Shown here in pieces: positions 42,965-52,481 of a stretch of 64,000 bases of DNA. The number at the start of each line of letters is the position of its first letter. Position 1 is the stretch's first letter. Source of the DNA: an uncultured Rubrobacteraceae bacterium (lineage in GTDB: Bacteria > Actinomycetota > Rubrobacteria > Rubrobacterales > Rubrobacteraceae); assembly GCA_902806085.1 (NCBI GenBank), contig CADCVH010000087.1, positions 1-64,000 of the forward strand. Direction: 5' to 3'. The position numbers were made by a program, and so were the translations under genes. The notes under the pieces were generated by a model. The model was not told where the DNA came from. It saw only the letters and a list, made by a program, of their open reading frames with translations, and ran no database searches.

Positions 42965-44604
42965 GTGGGCAACGCCGCATCCCGACGCCTCCTCCCGGAG
43001 GGCCTCGCGGTCACCGGTCTCCTGGCCGAACCGCACGGCCTGAGGATCCGAGCCACGACCGAAACCCCGCGCGCCCGTTGCCCGGCGTGCGGTAGCTACT
43101 CCGCGAGGGTCCACAGCCGCTACGGGCGGCCGTCGCCGACCTGCCCTGGCGGGGGCTGGCTGTAAAGCTGGAGATCCGCGCCCGCAAGTTCTTCTGCGAC
43201 GGGGCCTCGTGCGAACGCAGGATCTTCTGTGAGAGGTTGCCCAACGTCGCCGCTGGCGCCCGCAAGACGGACCGGCTCGAAGAGGCGCTCCTGGCGATCG
43301 TGCTGGAGCTGGGCGGCAGGGGCGGCGCCAGGCTCGCCGCCGAACTGGGGCTTCTCGTCGGCCGCGACGTCCTTCTCTCTCGGGCCAAACGCGCCGCTCC
43401 GTCCGACGCGGGAGAGGTGCGGGTCCTCGGCGTGGACGACTTCGCCTTCAGGAAGGGCAACGCCTACGGCACCATCCTCGTGGATCTGGAGCGCCGCAAG
43501 GTGGTGGACCTGCTGCCCGATTGCTCCCAGGAAAGCCTTTCGACGTGGCTGGAACGGCACCCGGGGGTGGAGGTGGCGACGCGCGACCGTTCCCGGGTCT
43601 ACCGCGAAGCCCTGGACAAAGGCGCGCCGGACGCCGTGCAGGTGGCCGACCGCTGGCACCTGCTGCGGGGCCTCGCGCTGGGCCTGGAGGAGTTCTTGCT
43701 CCGGAAACGCCCGGCCCTGCGAGGAACGGTCCCCGGGGCGGGAGACGGTGTGCCGGAAGTAGGCGTCGAGGTGTCGGACCCCGCCAGCCGGCCTGGGAGC
43801 TGGCGGGCGCGCAAGGAGGAGGCCGCGAGGCAGCGCCTCGAGCGCCTCGTCGAGCAGTGGCGAGACATCCGCCGCCTGCACCTCGCCGGGGCGGACGTGC
43901 GCTTCATCGCAAGGAGGCTCGGGGTGGGCGCCCGCACCGTCTACCGCTACAGGGAGCTCGAGGAGCCCCCGCCACGTCGGACGTACACGACCAGGGCGAG
44001 CGTCCTGGACCCGTTCGTACCGTACCTTCTGGAACGCTGGGAGGAGGGCTGCCGCGACGGCAAGCGGCTGCTCCGGGAGATCCGGGAGCGGGGCTACGCC
44101 AACAGCGAGAGGACCTTCATCCGCTTCACGGCGGAGCTGAGGCGCGCGGAAGCGGCGGGTAAGCCGCCGTCTTCGACGCCCAGGGCCAGGAAGGGATCGG
44201 TGGCGGGGCTGTCTCCGACCGCGAAGAACGTGGCCGCCCTGTTCATGCGCCGCGAGGAGAAGCTCTCCGAGGAGCAGAAGGAATACCTGGGGAGGCTGTG
44301 CTCCTCCGACGCGGCTTTGGCCGACGCCCGCCGGCTCACCCGGGAGTTCGCGGGGATGGTCAGGGGCCTTGAAGGAGAGAAGCTGGACGGTCGGCTCGCC
44401 GAGGCCGGTACCTCGGAGGCCGAGGTGATGAGGAAGTACGCCGCCGGGCCGAAAAAGGACCTCTCGGCGGTGAGAGCGGGACTCACGGAGGAGTGGAGCA
44501 ACGGGCCCGTCGAGGGCTTCGTCCACAAGCTGAAGCTCGTGAAGCGCCAGGGCTACGGGAGGGCGGGCTTCGACCTGCTGAGGGCGAGGGTGCTGGCAGC
44601 TTAA
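42965..44604 (+). pseudogene. ISL3-family transposase, frameshifted near 43127
   Basis: From GTG 42965 the N-terminal zinc-finger reads RARCPACGSYSARVHSRYGR; a missing base near 43127 shifts the frame and the protein continues as LAVKLEIRARKFFCDGASC, FCERLPNVA and the DDE part from 43237: VLGVDDFAFRKGNAYGTILVDL (Asp1), VATRDRSRVYREAL (Asp2) and EEWSNGPVEGFVHKLKLVKRQGYG (Glu). The restored protein is ~546 residues. ISL3 members do not normally use programmed shifts, so this copy is probably inactive or mis-sequenced. Confidence 0.85.
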
Positions 44605-44681
44605 CCACCGCCGCGACGGCGGTCAGATGGAAGACGCGTGGCTTTCACCAAGAAGCCGACAGAGCCCGGGGTTTATGTCCC

Positions 44682-44872
44682 AGTGTGGTACGCAGCGGTC
44701 CAGACCATAGCGATGCCGTTCGGCCTTTCGTGGATACTCGCCGCCTCGATTACGTATACGAAAGTGCCGAACTTCGTGAAATTGGCCTACTATGCAATAC
44801 CGCTCACGCGAGGTTGGCTCCTGGGCGCCTCGAGCGGGCCGTGGAAGGGTGCAGCGCCCCTTGTTTTGGTGG
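44682..44872. other. Short intergenic spacer between ISL3 and the recombinase operon
   Basis: No gene or strong hairpin is supported. It is the flank that received the ISL3 right end. Confidence 0.4.
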
Positions 44873-45982
44873 CTAGCCGTCGAAGTGGTGGGGGACGTGC
44901 AGGTGGCTCGCGGCCCGTCGCATCGCCCTCTCGCCGCGCCTGTCGTAGCGGGCCGTGGTGGAGGGGTCCGCGTGGCCGGCGAGCTTCTGCGCGACCGAGA
45001 GGTCGCCGACGGCGTCCAGGAGGTCGCCCACGAAGGTCTTGCGGAAGTCGTGGGGCGAGATCTCCTTGACGTTCGCCTCCCTGTGGCGCCGCTTGACCAT
45101 CTTGTAGACGGCCTGGTCGGAGAGCGAGGCCTTCTTCTCCCCGTACGGGTCCGAGCGCTCGACCCGCCCGTCCTTCCTGACGGGCAAAAAGAGCGGGTCG
45201 TCGGGCTCGCCGTCGCCGCGCAGTTCCAGCCAGCCGCCCAGCAGCAGGTCGGCGCCGCCCTCTGCGTAGACGGGCCTCTCCTTGTTGCCCTTCCCGCGCA
45301 CGCGCAGCGTCCCCGTCTCCGGCTCGTAGTCGCCGAGCCTGAGGGAGGCGAGCTCGGTCCGGCGGAGGCCGCCGACGTAGAGCAGCGCCAGCATCGCGGC
45401 GTCCCTGATACCGCGGGCACGCATCTTCGGGTCCTCGGCCTCCCTTGCGCACACCGCGAAGAGCGCGGAGAGCTCTCCGCGCGGTATGGAGCGCCCCGGC
45501 GGGAGGCGCGTGCCGCGGACCGGGGCGACGTCGGAGGCCCGATCGCGCTCGTCGGCGGTCATGAGCCCGAGCCTGAAGCTGGCCTTGAGCACCCCTTTGA
45601 GGGCGGAGAGCATCTTATTGGCCGTGGAGGGCGCGTACTTTTCGGCGAGATAGCCCCGGATGATCGCCGTGTGCGTGCCGGTGAGCCGCCACCAGGGGAA
45701 CGAGAGGGCATCGAGGTGGACGACCCTGCCGTCGGGTCCCTCGCGGCGGGAGGCGACCGCGGCGATCTCCTCAAGCGAGCCGCGCATGGTGCGCCTGGAC
45801 CCTGCAGAGAGCCTCCCCAGGTAGGAGAGGACCGGGTTTTCTTCCCCGACGAGAACCTCGTCGGCAGGAGCGAGCGCCAGGACGGGGGCCGGCAGGACCT
45901 CCGGCGCCGCCAGCAAGGCCGGGTCGGACGGCGCTCGCCCGTCCAGGTCGACGTTCGAAGCAGCGTTCACGGCGTCGCTCAC
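44873..45982 (-). CDS. Tyrosine recombinase/integrase (XerC/D type)
   Basis: The 369-residue protein has an N-terminal SAM-like domain (~45-140) and a catalytic domain with Arg207 in GGLRRTEL, Lys near 231 in VRGKGNKERP, His311 and Arg314 in SPHDFRKTF, His337 in LAGHADPSTT and the nucleophile Tyr346 in TARYDRR. All active-site residues are present. ATG 45982 overlaps the stop of the DUF5615 gene by 4 nt, so it is the third gene of a toxin-antitoxin operon. It could integrate or resolve the element it sits in. Confidence 0.9.
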   Translation of the reverse strand: MSDAVNAASNVDLDGRAPSDPALLAAPEVLPAPVLALAPADEVLVGEENPVLSYLGRLSAGSRRTMRGSLEEIAAVASRREGPDGRVVHLDALSFPWWRLTGTHTAIIRGYLAEKYAPSTANKMLSALKGVLKASFRLGLMTADERDRASDVAPVRGTRLPPGRSIPRGELSALFAVCAREAEDPKMRARGIRDAAMLALLYVGGLRRTELASLRLGDYEPETGTLRVRGKGNKERPVYAEGGADLLLGGWLELRGDGEPDDPLFLPVRKDGRVERSDPYGEKKASLSDQAVYKMVKRRHREANVKEISPHDFRKTFVGDLLDAVGDLSVAQKLAGHADPSTTARYDRRGERAMRRAASHLHVPHHFDG

Positions 45983-46302
45983 GGCAGGCGCGTCGCCTTC
46001 CCCGGCGGGGCCGACCGGATCTTTTCGAGGCCGCCCTCCACGATCGGGGCGGTGTCCCGAAGGCGCGTGCTGCGGGCGGCCAACGACACGACCGCCACCG
46101 CGTGGCGCGAGAGGTTCTGCTGGCGGGGGATGCCCTTGTCGACGGTTACCAGGGCGTCGAAACCCTCCCCCTCCATCAGCGCCAAAAGCTCCCCGTTCTT
46201 CTTGCCCTTCCAGCCCCGCCCGGCGACCGTCTCCACCCCGAAGCCCTCCCCGAAGAACCGGCCGAGCCGCCAGTCCAGCTGCTCATCGAGCAGAACCCGC
46301 AA
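45979..46302 (-). CDS. DUF5615 PIN-like toxin
   Basis: The 107-residue protein begins MRVLLDEQLDWRLGRFF and has GFDALVTVDKGIPRQQNL, the acidic residues of the PIN-like DUF5615 fold (Mut7-C/PIN related RNases). It overlaps the antitoxin by 20 bp and the recombinase by 4 bp. DUF433-DUF5615 pairs are predicted type II toxin-antitoxin modules, with this protein as the nuclease. Confidence 0.8.
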   Translation of the reverse strand: MRVLLDEQLDWRLGRFFGEGFGVETVAGRGWKGKKNGELLALMEGEGFDALVTVDKGIPRQQNLSRHAVAVVSLAARSTRLRDTAPIVEGGLEKIRSAPPGKATRLP

Positions 46303-46516
46303 GGTCGACGGCCTCCTCGACGGCCTCCGGGGTCATCTTGAGGTAGGCAACCGCCTGCTCGCGGCCCACGGTCGGGATCGCCTCCAAAAACTCGTCCAGG
46401 GAGTCGCCGGCGGCCAGGTACTCCACCAGCACCTCGACTGGGACGCGAGTGCCCGCGAAGACCAGCGCCCCGTTCATCACCTCCGGGTCGCGCGATACTA
46501 TCCCCGTCGCCTCCAT
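46283..46516 (-). CDS. DUF433 antitoxin
   Basis: The 77-residue protein has GIVSRDPEVMNGALVFAGTR and PVEVLVEYLAAGDSLDEFLE, the defining DUF433 winged-helix pattern, and pairs with DUF5615. It should bind DNA and its toxin and repress its own operon. A 36-bp palindrome lies 56 bp upstream of its ATG. Confidence 0.85.
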   Translation of the reverse strand: MEATGIVSRDPEVMNGALVFAGTRVPVEVLVEYLAAGDSLDEFLEAIPTVGREQAVAYLKMTPEAVEEAVDLAGSAR

Positions 46517-46571
46517 CTCTCCACCTCCGCTCCACTATCATTGCGACGTGCAGCCACATCCTAGCACAGCC

Positions 46572-46607
46572 TTTCGGTTCCGAGAATGACGATTCTCATA
46601 ACCGAAA
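46572..46607. repeat. 36-bp near-perfect palindrome upstream of the TA-recombinase operon
   Basis: TTTCGGTT-CC-GAGAAT-GACG-ATTCTC-AT-AACCGAAA is a two-step dyad with only the inner dinucleotides mismatched. It may be the antitoxin operator or a core site for the adjacent tyrosine recombinase, whose family binds such inverted arms. Confidence 0.75.
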
Positions 46608-46688
46608 TTGCGCGCCGACAGGCCGTGTGCCCGCGCCCAAGAGGAAACCCGAGCGCGATAGCTCCCAGTTCGCTGGTCCGGACGCGGG

Positions 46689-46949
46689 TCATCGCGGGCG
46701 GGCGGCGGCGAGGTCGGATCGCGGCGGCGCCTTTACCTGTTCGTGGCCCTCGAACGCCTCGGGGCGCAGGAGGTCCGGGCTGGGCTCACCGGTCACCAGC
46801 GAGTCGGCTAGGGCGGACTCCAGCCTGCGGGACCTCGCCTCCACCCGGCGCTTGCCGACGACGCGTAAGGCTTTTACCCCCAACGTGAGCAGCACCACAA
46901 GCATGTTCGAGGAGGCCATCACCGCGATGGCCCACAACATAACCGTCAT
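46689..46949 (-). CDS. Small membrane-anchored protein, possibly truncated
   Basis: From ATG 46949 the product has one membrane helix (MTVMLWAIAVMASSNMLVVL and LTLGVKALRVV) followed by a basic helical stretch (GKRRVEARSRRLESALAD) and ends at 46689. It resembles the start of membrane-anchored HEAT-repeat proteins that neighbour c-di-GMP genes, but the repeats are absent, so it may be truncated by the upstream element. It is divergent from a response regulator. Confidence 0.45.
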   Translation of the reverse strand: MTVMLWAIAVMASSNMLVVLLTLGVKALRVVGKRRVEARSRRLESALADSLVTGEPSPDLLRPEAFEGHEQVKAPPRSDLAAARPR

Positions 46950-47073
46950 GCTCCGTGTCCTGCCAAGGGTTTTTCGTGTCCTTCCGCGTTTGGTCCGGTA
47001 GCTTGCTTTTGGTATGTTGGTCCGTGGGGCATCAATCACCGCAAGTCCACGTGCTGATCGGGGTGACGGATCT

Positions 47074-47481
47074 TTGAACGCGAGCTATCCGAAGGTATTG
47101 GTGGCCGACGACGATCGGATCGTGCGGCGCATAGTCGTCGCTAAGCTCTCCGGTCTCGGCTACGAGATGACGGAGGCCCAGGACGGCCGGGAGGCCCTCG
47201 ACCTGCTGGAGGGCGGACACGTTCCGGACCTCGTGATCACCGACAGCCTCATGCCCCGCGTGAACGGCCTGCAGCTGGTACGCGCGCTCCGGGAGAGCGC
47301 CGACCCCGCCCTCTCCGAGCTGCCGGTCATCATGCTCACCTCCCGTCGGGGCGAGCGCGACGTCATAGAGGGCCTCAAGACCGGCCTCGACGACTACGTG
47401 ACCAAGCCCTTCTCCCCGGACGAGCTGGCCGCCCGCGTCCACACGGCCCTCTGGCGCGCCGGCAAACGCCGCCCCACCTGA
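47074..47481 (+). CDS. Single-domain response regulator (CheY-like)
   Basis: The receiver domain reads KVLVADDDRIVRRIVVAKLS, DLVITDSLMPRVNGLQL (phospho-Asp) and VTKPFSPDELAARV (Lys). There is no output domain. TTG 47074 is preferred because it begins right before the receiver; ATG 47014 would add an odd 20-residue leader. It is divergent from the kinase/cyclase genes and may receive phosphate from the hybrid kinases. Confidence 0.85.
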   Translation: MNASYPKVLVADDDRIVRRIVVAKLSGLGYEMTEAQDGREALDLLEGGHVPDLVITDSLMPRVNGLQLVRALRESADPALSELPVIMLTSRRGERDVIEGLKTGLDDYVTKPFSPDELAARVHTALWRAGKRRPT

Positions 47482-47509
47482 GGATCCGTCGCGCTCCCCG
47501 TTCGCCACG

Positions 47510-48463
47510 CTACGCTTGCGAACGATTGCCGTAGTTTTCCACCCCATTCTTGCCGCCTTCTTTGGCCCCGTAGAGGGCGGCGTCGGCCTCCTTCAGTAGT
47601 TCCTCGAAGGTCTTCTCCTCTTCGGGCGTCAACGCGGCAAGGCCCACGCTGATGGTCACCACTGCCCCCGGTGGCGTCCTCGACTCGTGAGGTATCGCCA
47701 GCTCCTCCACGCCGCGACGCAGGCGTTCGGCGGCGGCGCACGCGGACCCTAGGTCCTGCTCGCGCAGGATTATCAGGAACTCTTCCCCGCCGTAGCGGTA
47801 CGCCGCATCCCCCGCCCTCAGGTTCCCCAAGATCGCGTTCGCCACCCGCCGGAGCACCCCGTCCCCGGCCAGGTGGCCGTGGGTGTCGTTGTACGCCTTG
47901 AACGAGTCCACGTCGCAAAGCATGGCGCAGCAGCCGTGACCGTGGCGCTTCGCCTGGGCGCTCAAGGTCTCCAAATCCTCCCGTAGTTGGAGTCGGTTGC
48001 CGAGGCCCGTGAGCGGGTCCCGGCGCGCCGCGGCGAACAGCTCCCCGTTGAGCTTCTGCAGTTCGGCATTCTGCTCGTTGAGCTGCCGGTGCAGGGAGTT
48101 GACCCGGGAGGCGGCGATGAGCCTCACCTGCAGCTCGTCGCGGTCTAGCGGCTTGGACAGGTAGTCGTCGGCACCCGCCCGCATGCCCTCCAGCAGGTGC
48201 TCCTTGTCCCCCAACGCCGTGAGAAAGACGAAGAAGGTGTACCAGTCGCTGTTGTACGCTCGAACCCTGCGGCAGAGCTCGGGTCCGTCGATGCCCGGCA
48301 TCATCCAGTCGCTTATGATGACCTCCACCTCGGGCGTACCCTGGAAGAGCTCCCACGCCCGCTCTCCGTCTTCGGCCGCGAGGCACTCGTGACCGAACTT
48401 CTCAACGGAGCGACGGAGGATCGTCCGCGATACCGCATCGTCCTCGGCGATCAGGATCCTCAA
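47510..48463 (-). CDS. Response-regulator diguanylate cyclase (REC-GGDEF)
   Basis: Residues 1-120 form a receiver ([38 protein letters not shown]); a coiled linker leads to a GGDEF domain with RDPLTGLGNRL, CDVDSFKAYNDTHGHLAGD and the intact active site RYGGEEFLI. RAGD five residues before GGEEF is a canonical inhibitory I-site. It makes c-di-GMP when phosphorylated. Its start overlaps the hybrid kinase stop by 4 nt. Confidence 0.93.
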   Translation of the reverse strand: MRILIAEDDAVSRTILRRSVEKFGHECLAAEDGERAWELFQGTPEVEVIISDWMMPGIDGPELCRRVRAYNSDWYTFFVFLTALGDKEHLLEGMRAGADDYLSKPLDRDELQVRLIAASRVNSLHRQLNEQNAELQKLNGELFAAARRDPLTGLGNRLQLREDLETLSAQAKRHGHGCCAMLCDVDSFKAYNDTHGHLAGDGVLRRVANAILGNLRAGDAAYRYGGEEFLIILREQDLGSACAAAERLRRGVEELAIPHESRTPPGAVVTISVGLAALTPEEEKTFEELLKEADAALYGAKEGGKNGVENYGNRSQA

Positions 48464-51400
48464 CCCCCGCTCCCCGCCTTCTCGGCCTCCAGCGCCGGGC
48501 GGACGCGCCCAAGCTCCTCTTCGAGTCGCCCGAGCAGCGTCGGGGCGCGGGAGAGGTCTCCGCCGCCGGAAACCTCCTGTAGCTCGGCGCAGATGCGAGC
48601 CATCTTCTCAGCGCCCATGCTGCCCGAGCTGCCCTTGAGGGTGTGGGCTATGCGCTCCACGGGTTGCGCGTTGCCCCCACCGATTGCCTCGCGCATGGCG
48701 GATAGGCCAGAGTTCGCGTCGTCGAAGAACATCGCCGCCAGTTCCGAGAGCATCCCCGAGCCTCCCAGCTCGAGCAGGTTCTCTATCACGGCGCGATTGA
48801 GGGGGCCTTCGGTCTCCTCGAAAGTTTCGATACCGTCCTCCTCCTCTCCTTCGGCGGTGGTTATCGACGCGCCCACCACCTCCACCTCCTCCTGCGGAAC
48901 CCAGCGCCCGAGGACCGCGTCGAGCTCCTCGGGCTTTATGGGCTTCGGGACATAATCGTCCATCCCGGCCTCAAGTGCCTTCTCCCGGTCTCCCTCCATG
49001 GCGTTGGCCGTCATCGCGATGACCGGGGCGCGGCGCCCCGTTCCTTCTTCGCGGCGCCTTATCTCGGCGGTCGCTTCGTAGCCGTCCACCTCCGGCATCT
49101 GCACGTCCATCAGAACGGCCACGTAGGGGACGCGAGAGAGCGCTTCGACGGCCTCGAGGCCGTCGGCGGCGACGTCCGCGCGGTAGCCGAGCCTCTCCAG
49201 CATCCTCACCGCCACCTTCTGATTGACCTGGTTGTCTTCGGCCACCAAAACGCGCCCGCGTGAGCGGGCGCCCGCGGCTCTCGCGTCGCACCTGTCGGCC
49301 GATGGGGCCCCTTTATCCGACGCGTCGTCTTCGGGCACGCCGATCGCGCTGGCTATGGCGTCGTGGAGCTGGGACTGGCGCACCGGCTTGGTGAGGTAGG
49401 CGGAGACGCCCACCGCCCGGGCCTCCTCGCGGTCCACGCCCCGGCCCAGGGAGGTCTGCATGATGAGTCGCGTCGCGGCGATCGCCGGCTCGGCCTTTAC
49501 CCTGCGGGCAAGCTCCATGCCGTCCATCCCGGGCATCTGCATGTCCAGGATCGCCACGTCGTAGGGCTCGCCGTCCTCGGCGGCCCTCCGCAGTAAGCGC
49601 AACGCCTCGGGACCGTCCTTTGCTTGGCCGTTTCGCATCCCCCAAGAGACGACCTGGTGGTGCACGATCTTGCGGTTCGTGTCGTTGTCGTCCACCACGA
49701 GCACCCTGAGGCCGCGAAGATCCGTGTTAGGGGCAGCGGCGGCCCGGGCGCCCCCCGAACTCTTGGCGAAGGGCACCTCGAAGAACAAGGTGCTCCCCTT
49801 GCCCAGCTCGCTCGCGGCGTCGACCTCGCCGCCCATCAACTCCACGAGCTGCTTGGAGATCGCCAGCCCCAGCCCCGTGCCCCCGTAGCGGCGGGTCGTC
49901 GAGGCGTCGGCCTGCGTAAAGGAACCAAAGATGCGGCCGCGCTGCTCTTCGGTCATGCCTATGCCGGTGTCCCTTACCTCGAAGCGAACCCGCGCCGTGG
50001 TCTCCGTCTCGTCGGCCAGGCCCACGCGCAAGACGACCTCCCCCTCCTCGGTGAACTTGACCGCGTTGCTCAGGAGGTTGACCAGGACCTGCCGCAGGCG
50101 TCCCGGATCCCCCCGAAGGGCAGACGGCACGTCGTTATACACGAGGCCGGCGAGCTCCAGCCCCTTATCGTGGGCCCGCTCGGCGAGCAGACCGACCGAC
50201 TCCTCGGCGGCCGTTTTCAGGTCGAAGTCGGTGGCCTCGAGCTCCATCTTCCCGGCCTCGATCTTGGAGAAGTCGAGGATGTCGTTGATTATCGTGAGCA
50301 GGCTCTCCCCCGAGGCGCGCACCGTCTCGGCGTACTCGCGCTGCTCGGGGGTAAGCCCGGTATCCAGGAGGAGCCCCGTCATGCCGATGACGCCGTTCAT
50401 GGGGGTCCTTATCTCGTGGGACATGTTGGCCAGGAATTCGCTCTTCGCGCGGTTGGCCTCCTCCGCGGCCTCCTTGGCCTGCTCCAACTCCGTCACGACG
50501 GACTCGAGTTGCGAGGTCCTCTCCCGCACCCGCTGCCCGAGACCCGCGTTGAGACGTCGAATCTCTTCTTCCGCCCGCTTGCTCGCGGTCACGTCCATCA
50601 GCAGCCCGTCCCACAGGATGTCGTCGTTGGCTTGCCGCTCCGGACGGGAGGCGCCTTGCAACCACTTGGTCTCCCCGGCGCGGGTGATAAATCGACCCTC
50701 CCACTTCCACGGCGAAAGCGTGGCCGCCGACGTCGCGACAGAGCGATCGAATCCCGGACGGTCTTCGGGATGGATCATGCCGATGAGGACGGTAGCGTCT
50801 CGTTGGACCTCTTCCGGCTCGAGACCGCACAACTCGCGGGAGCCCTCGCTGACGAAGGGGAACGCCACGAAGCCGTCCGCGCGCAGGACGAACTGGTAGA
50901 CCATACCGGGAGCGTTCGCCGCGATCCTCTCGTAGCGCGCCTCGCTCTCGCGCAGCATGCTCTCGTTGGCTTTTGCCACGGCGAGGGCGGATTCCAACTG
51001 GGCTGTGCGCTCCTCTACCTTCCTCTCAAGGCTCTCGTTGAGGCGCCGGATCTCCTCCTCGGCCCGCTTGCGCTCGATGGCTTGGGCTATCGCGTCCCCT
51101 ACCGACGCCAGCGCCTCAAGGGCGTCCTCTTCGAGCGCCTCACGGGCGAACATCGCTACCACCCCCACCAGGCGGTCCCCGACGAGCAGCGGGTGCCCGG
51201 CGAAGGCCGCCATCCCCTCCCGCCTGGCCCACTCCTTGTCGCCGACGCGGGGATCGTCGAGGACGTCGTTGGTCAAACGCGGCAGACGTTCCTGGGCGAT
51301 AAGGCCGATCTTGAACCTGCCGACGGGCACGCGGCCGTGTGGGCCGTCCAGGTGGGTATAGATCCCCGCGCTGGCCTGCAGCTCCAGCACGTCCCCTTCT

Positions 51401-51948
51401 TCGCTCACGGTCCAGATGCGGGCGAAGGCCGCATCGAGGTGGCGTACCACGGACTCCGCGCTTCGTTGCAAGGTACCCCGCAAAGCGCCGTCCTCTGCGA
51501 GAACGGAACTCACGTCTGCCCGTAACTCGGCCTGGCGCGCTCGTCTGACTCGGATATCCTCCGCCCGCTTGCGTTCGGTGACGTCGCGGGAAGTCATCAC
51601 GACCCCGTGCATCCTCGGATCGTCAAGCAGGTTGTTGAAGACGGCTTCCAGGTAGCGCCAGGAGCCGTCGGCGTGCATGACCCGGAACTCCACGGGCGGA
51701 TAAGTCCTGGGCTTCTTCACAACCTCGGCGAACAAGCCTCGCATTCGCTCGAGATCATCCTCGTGGGCGTAATCGAAAGCCTGCTTGCCGACCCGCTCTT
51801 CGGGCCGGTAACCCAGCACCCTCTCTATTGCTGGACTCTCGTAACGTACGGTACCGTCCGCCTCGAGGACCTCGATTATGTCCGAGGCATTCTGGACCAG
51901 GAAACCGAACCGGGCTTCGCTGTGGCGACCGTGCCGGTGCTCGCTCAC
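48460..51948 (-). CDS. Hybrid sensor histidine kinase: PAS-GAF-PAS-HK-REC-REC-Hpt
   Basis: The 1162-residue cytoplasmic protein has PAS ([20 protein letters not shown]), a GAF domain (~150-300), coiled coil, a second PAS, HisKA with [21 protein letters not shown] near residue ~520, HATPase ([38 protein letters not shown]), two receivers ([13 protein letters not shown] and [12 protein letters not shown]) and an Hpt domain with [11 protein letters not shown]. It is a complete internal phosphorelay feeding the coupled diguanylate cyclase. No membrane helix is present, so it senses an intracellular signal. Confidence 0.93.
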   Translation of the reverse strand: MSEHRHGRHSEARFGFLVQNASDIIEVLEADGTVRYESPAIERVLGYRPEERVGKQAFDYAHEDDLERMRGLFAEVVKKPRTYPPVEFRVMHADGSWRYLEAVFNNLLDDPRMHGVVMTSRDVTERKRAEDIRVRRARQAELRADVSSVLAEDGALRGTLQRSAESVVRHLDAAFARIWTVSEEGDVLELQASAGIYTHLDGPHGRVPVGRFKIGLIAQERLPRLTNDVLDDPRVGDKEWARREGMAAFAGHPLLVGDRLVGVVAMFAREALEEDALEALASVGDAIAQAIERKRAEEEIRRLNESLERKVEERTAQLESALAVAKANESMLRESEARYERIAANAPGMVYQFVLRADGFVAFPFVSEGSRELCGLEPEEVQRDATVLIGMIHPEDRPGFDRSVATSAATLSPWKWEGRFITRAGETKWLQGASRPERQANDDILWDGLLMDVTASKRAEEEIRRLNAGLGQRVRERTSQLESVVTELEQAKEAAEEANRAKSEFLANMSHEIRTPMNGVIGMTGLLLDTGLTPEQREYAETVRASGESLLTIINDILDFSKIEAGKMELEATDFDLKTAAEESVGLLAERAHDKGLELAGLVYNDVPSALRGDPGRLRQVLVNLLSNAVKFTEEGEVVLRVGLADETETTARVRFEVRDTGIGMTEEQRGRIFGSFTQADASTTRRYGGTGLGLAISKQLVELMGGEVDAASELGKGSTLFFEVPFAKSSGGARAAAAPNTDLRGLRVLVVDDNDTNRKIVHHQVVSWGMRNGQAKDGPEALRLLRRAAEDGEPYDVAILDMQMPGMDGMELARRVKAEPAIAATRLIMQTSLGRGVDREEARAVGVSAYLTKPVRQSQLHDAIASAIGVPEDDASDKGAPSADRCDARAAGARSRGRVLVAEDNQVNQKVAVRMLERLGYRADVAADGLEAVEALSRVPYVAVLMDVQMPEVDGYEATAEIRRREEGTGRRAPVIAMTANAMEGDREKALEAGMDDYVPKPIKPEELDAVLGRWVPQEEVEVVGASITTAEGEEEDGIETFEETEGPLNRAVIENLLELGGSGMLSELAAMFFDDANSGLSAMREAIGGGNAQPVERIAHTLKGSSGSMGAEKMARICAELQEVSGGGDLSRAPTLLGRLEEELGRVRPALEAEKAGSGG

Positions 51949-52174
51949 GGCGAACCGGCCTCGAGGTTTGGCGGCACCTGGCTTACCCTCGCTCGGGCGT
52001 TTTCGGGAATTCGCGAGGGCGTGTTAAGGCTGATTTCATCGTCGCTCCTTTCGGCGGCCCGGCCGCCTCTCTATCGGGAGAGGCCCGTAAGCTTTGCGCC
52101 CCCGCCTCGCGACGGGTTTGCCCTTGTCGTGGACCGCGTCACTATAGCAAGCGTTCGGTACCGGAAACCGTGTG

Positions 52175-52222
52175 TATTCACCCAACCTCGTAGAAAGGGC
52201 CTTCTACGAGGTTGGGTGAATA
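52175..52222. repeat. 48-bp palindrome with 21-bp perfect arms
   Basis: TATTCACCCAACCTCGTAGAA at 52175-52195 is the exact reverse complement of 52202-52222 around AGGGCC. It lies between the two kinase-cyclase pairs, about 225 bp upstream of the first kinase start. The word TATTCACC also begins other repeats in the window. Confidence 0.85.
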
Positions 52223-52319
52223 AGCTCTGCCGCGGGCTTACTCGCGCTACCACGCGAGGCGGGCGAGACGGAAGGCCACCCAGGTACAGCGCTAGTAAAC
52301 GGGCAATCGGCAACTGCGA

Positions 52320-52481
52320 TTATCGGGGTCCGAGTATTGCTCGGACGAAAACACCCGTTAAGGATCGAAGTCGGCGTCTCACCCCCGTTATCGGAAGCGG
52401 TCCTCGTCCCTTACCCGGCACTGGGCGGCGCGTTATCGGAAAGCCGGCCTACCAGAGGCTTCGGATAAGCACCATTATCGG
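52320..52481 (+). repeat. Four TTATCGG words in an intergenic region
   Basis: TTATCGG occurs at 52320, 52388, 52433 and 52475, the last three as TTATCGGAA. Spacing is 68, 45 and 42 bp. The set lies just downstream of the second cyclase and may be regulator binding sites for the kinase gene at 51948. Confidence 0.45.

Larger units (their letters stand above)
42366..44681 (+). mobile_element. ISL3-family insertion sequence with a HIT passenger gene
   Basis: The left end (from ~42366, GGACATAAACCCCGGGCTCT) and the reverse complement of the right end (to ~44681) share ~38 bp with GTCGG and TTGGTGAAAG cores. Inside are a minus-strand HIT-family gene next to the left end and a plus-strand ISL3 transposase (frameshifted). 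Total ~2.3 kb versus ~1.4-1.5 kb for transposase alone. No clean 8-bp target duplication is visible. The same terminal sequence forms the MITE at 127-338. Confidence 0.8.

Noticed and set aside
42965-44604. Programmed frameshift in the ISL3 transposase
   Set aside because: ISL3 transposases are normally encoded in one frame and I see no slippery run or stimulator at 43127; mutation or error is more likely.
46572-46607. Chromosomal dif site
   Set aside because: The dyad is larger and arranged differently from XerCD dif sites, and the nearby recombinase belongs to a TA operon; kept only as a palindrome.
49624-51525. 633-residue plus-strand ORF
   Set aside because: Antisense to the complete hybrid kinase; the composition is typical of a complementary frame and no family motif is present.
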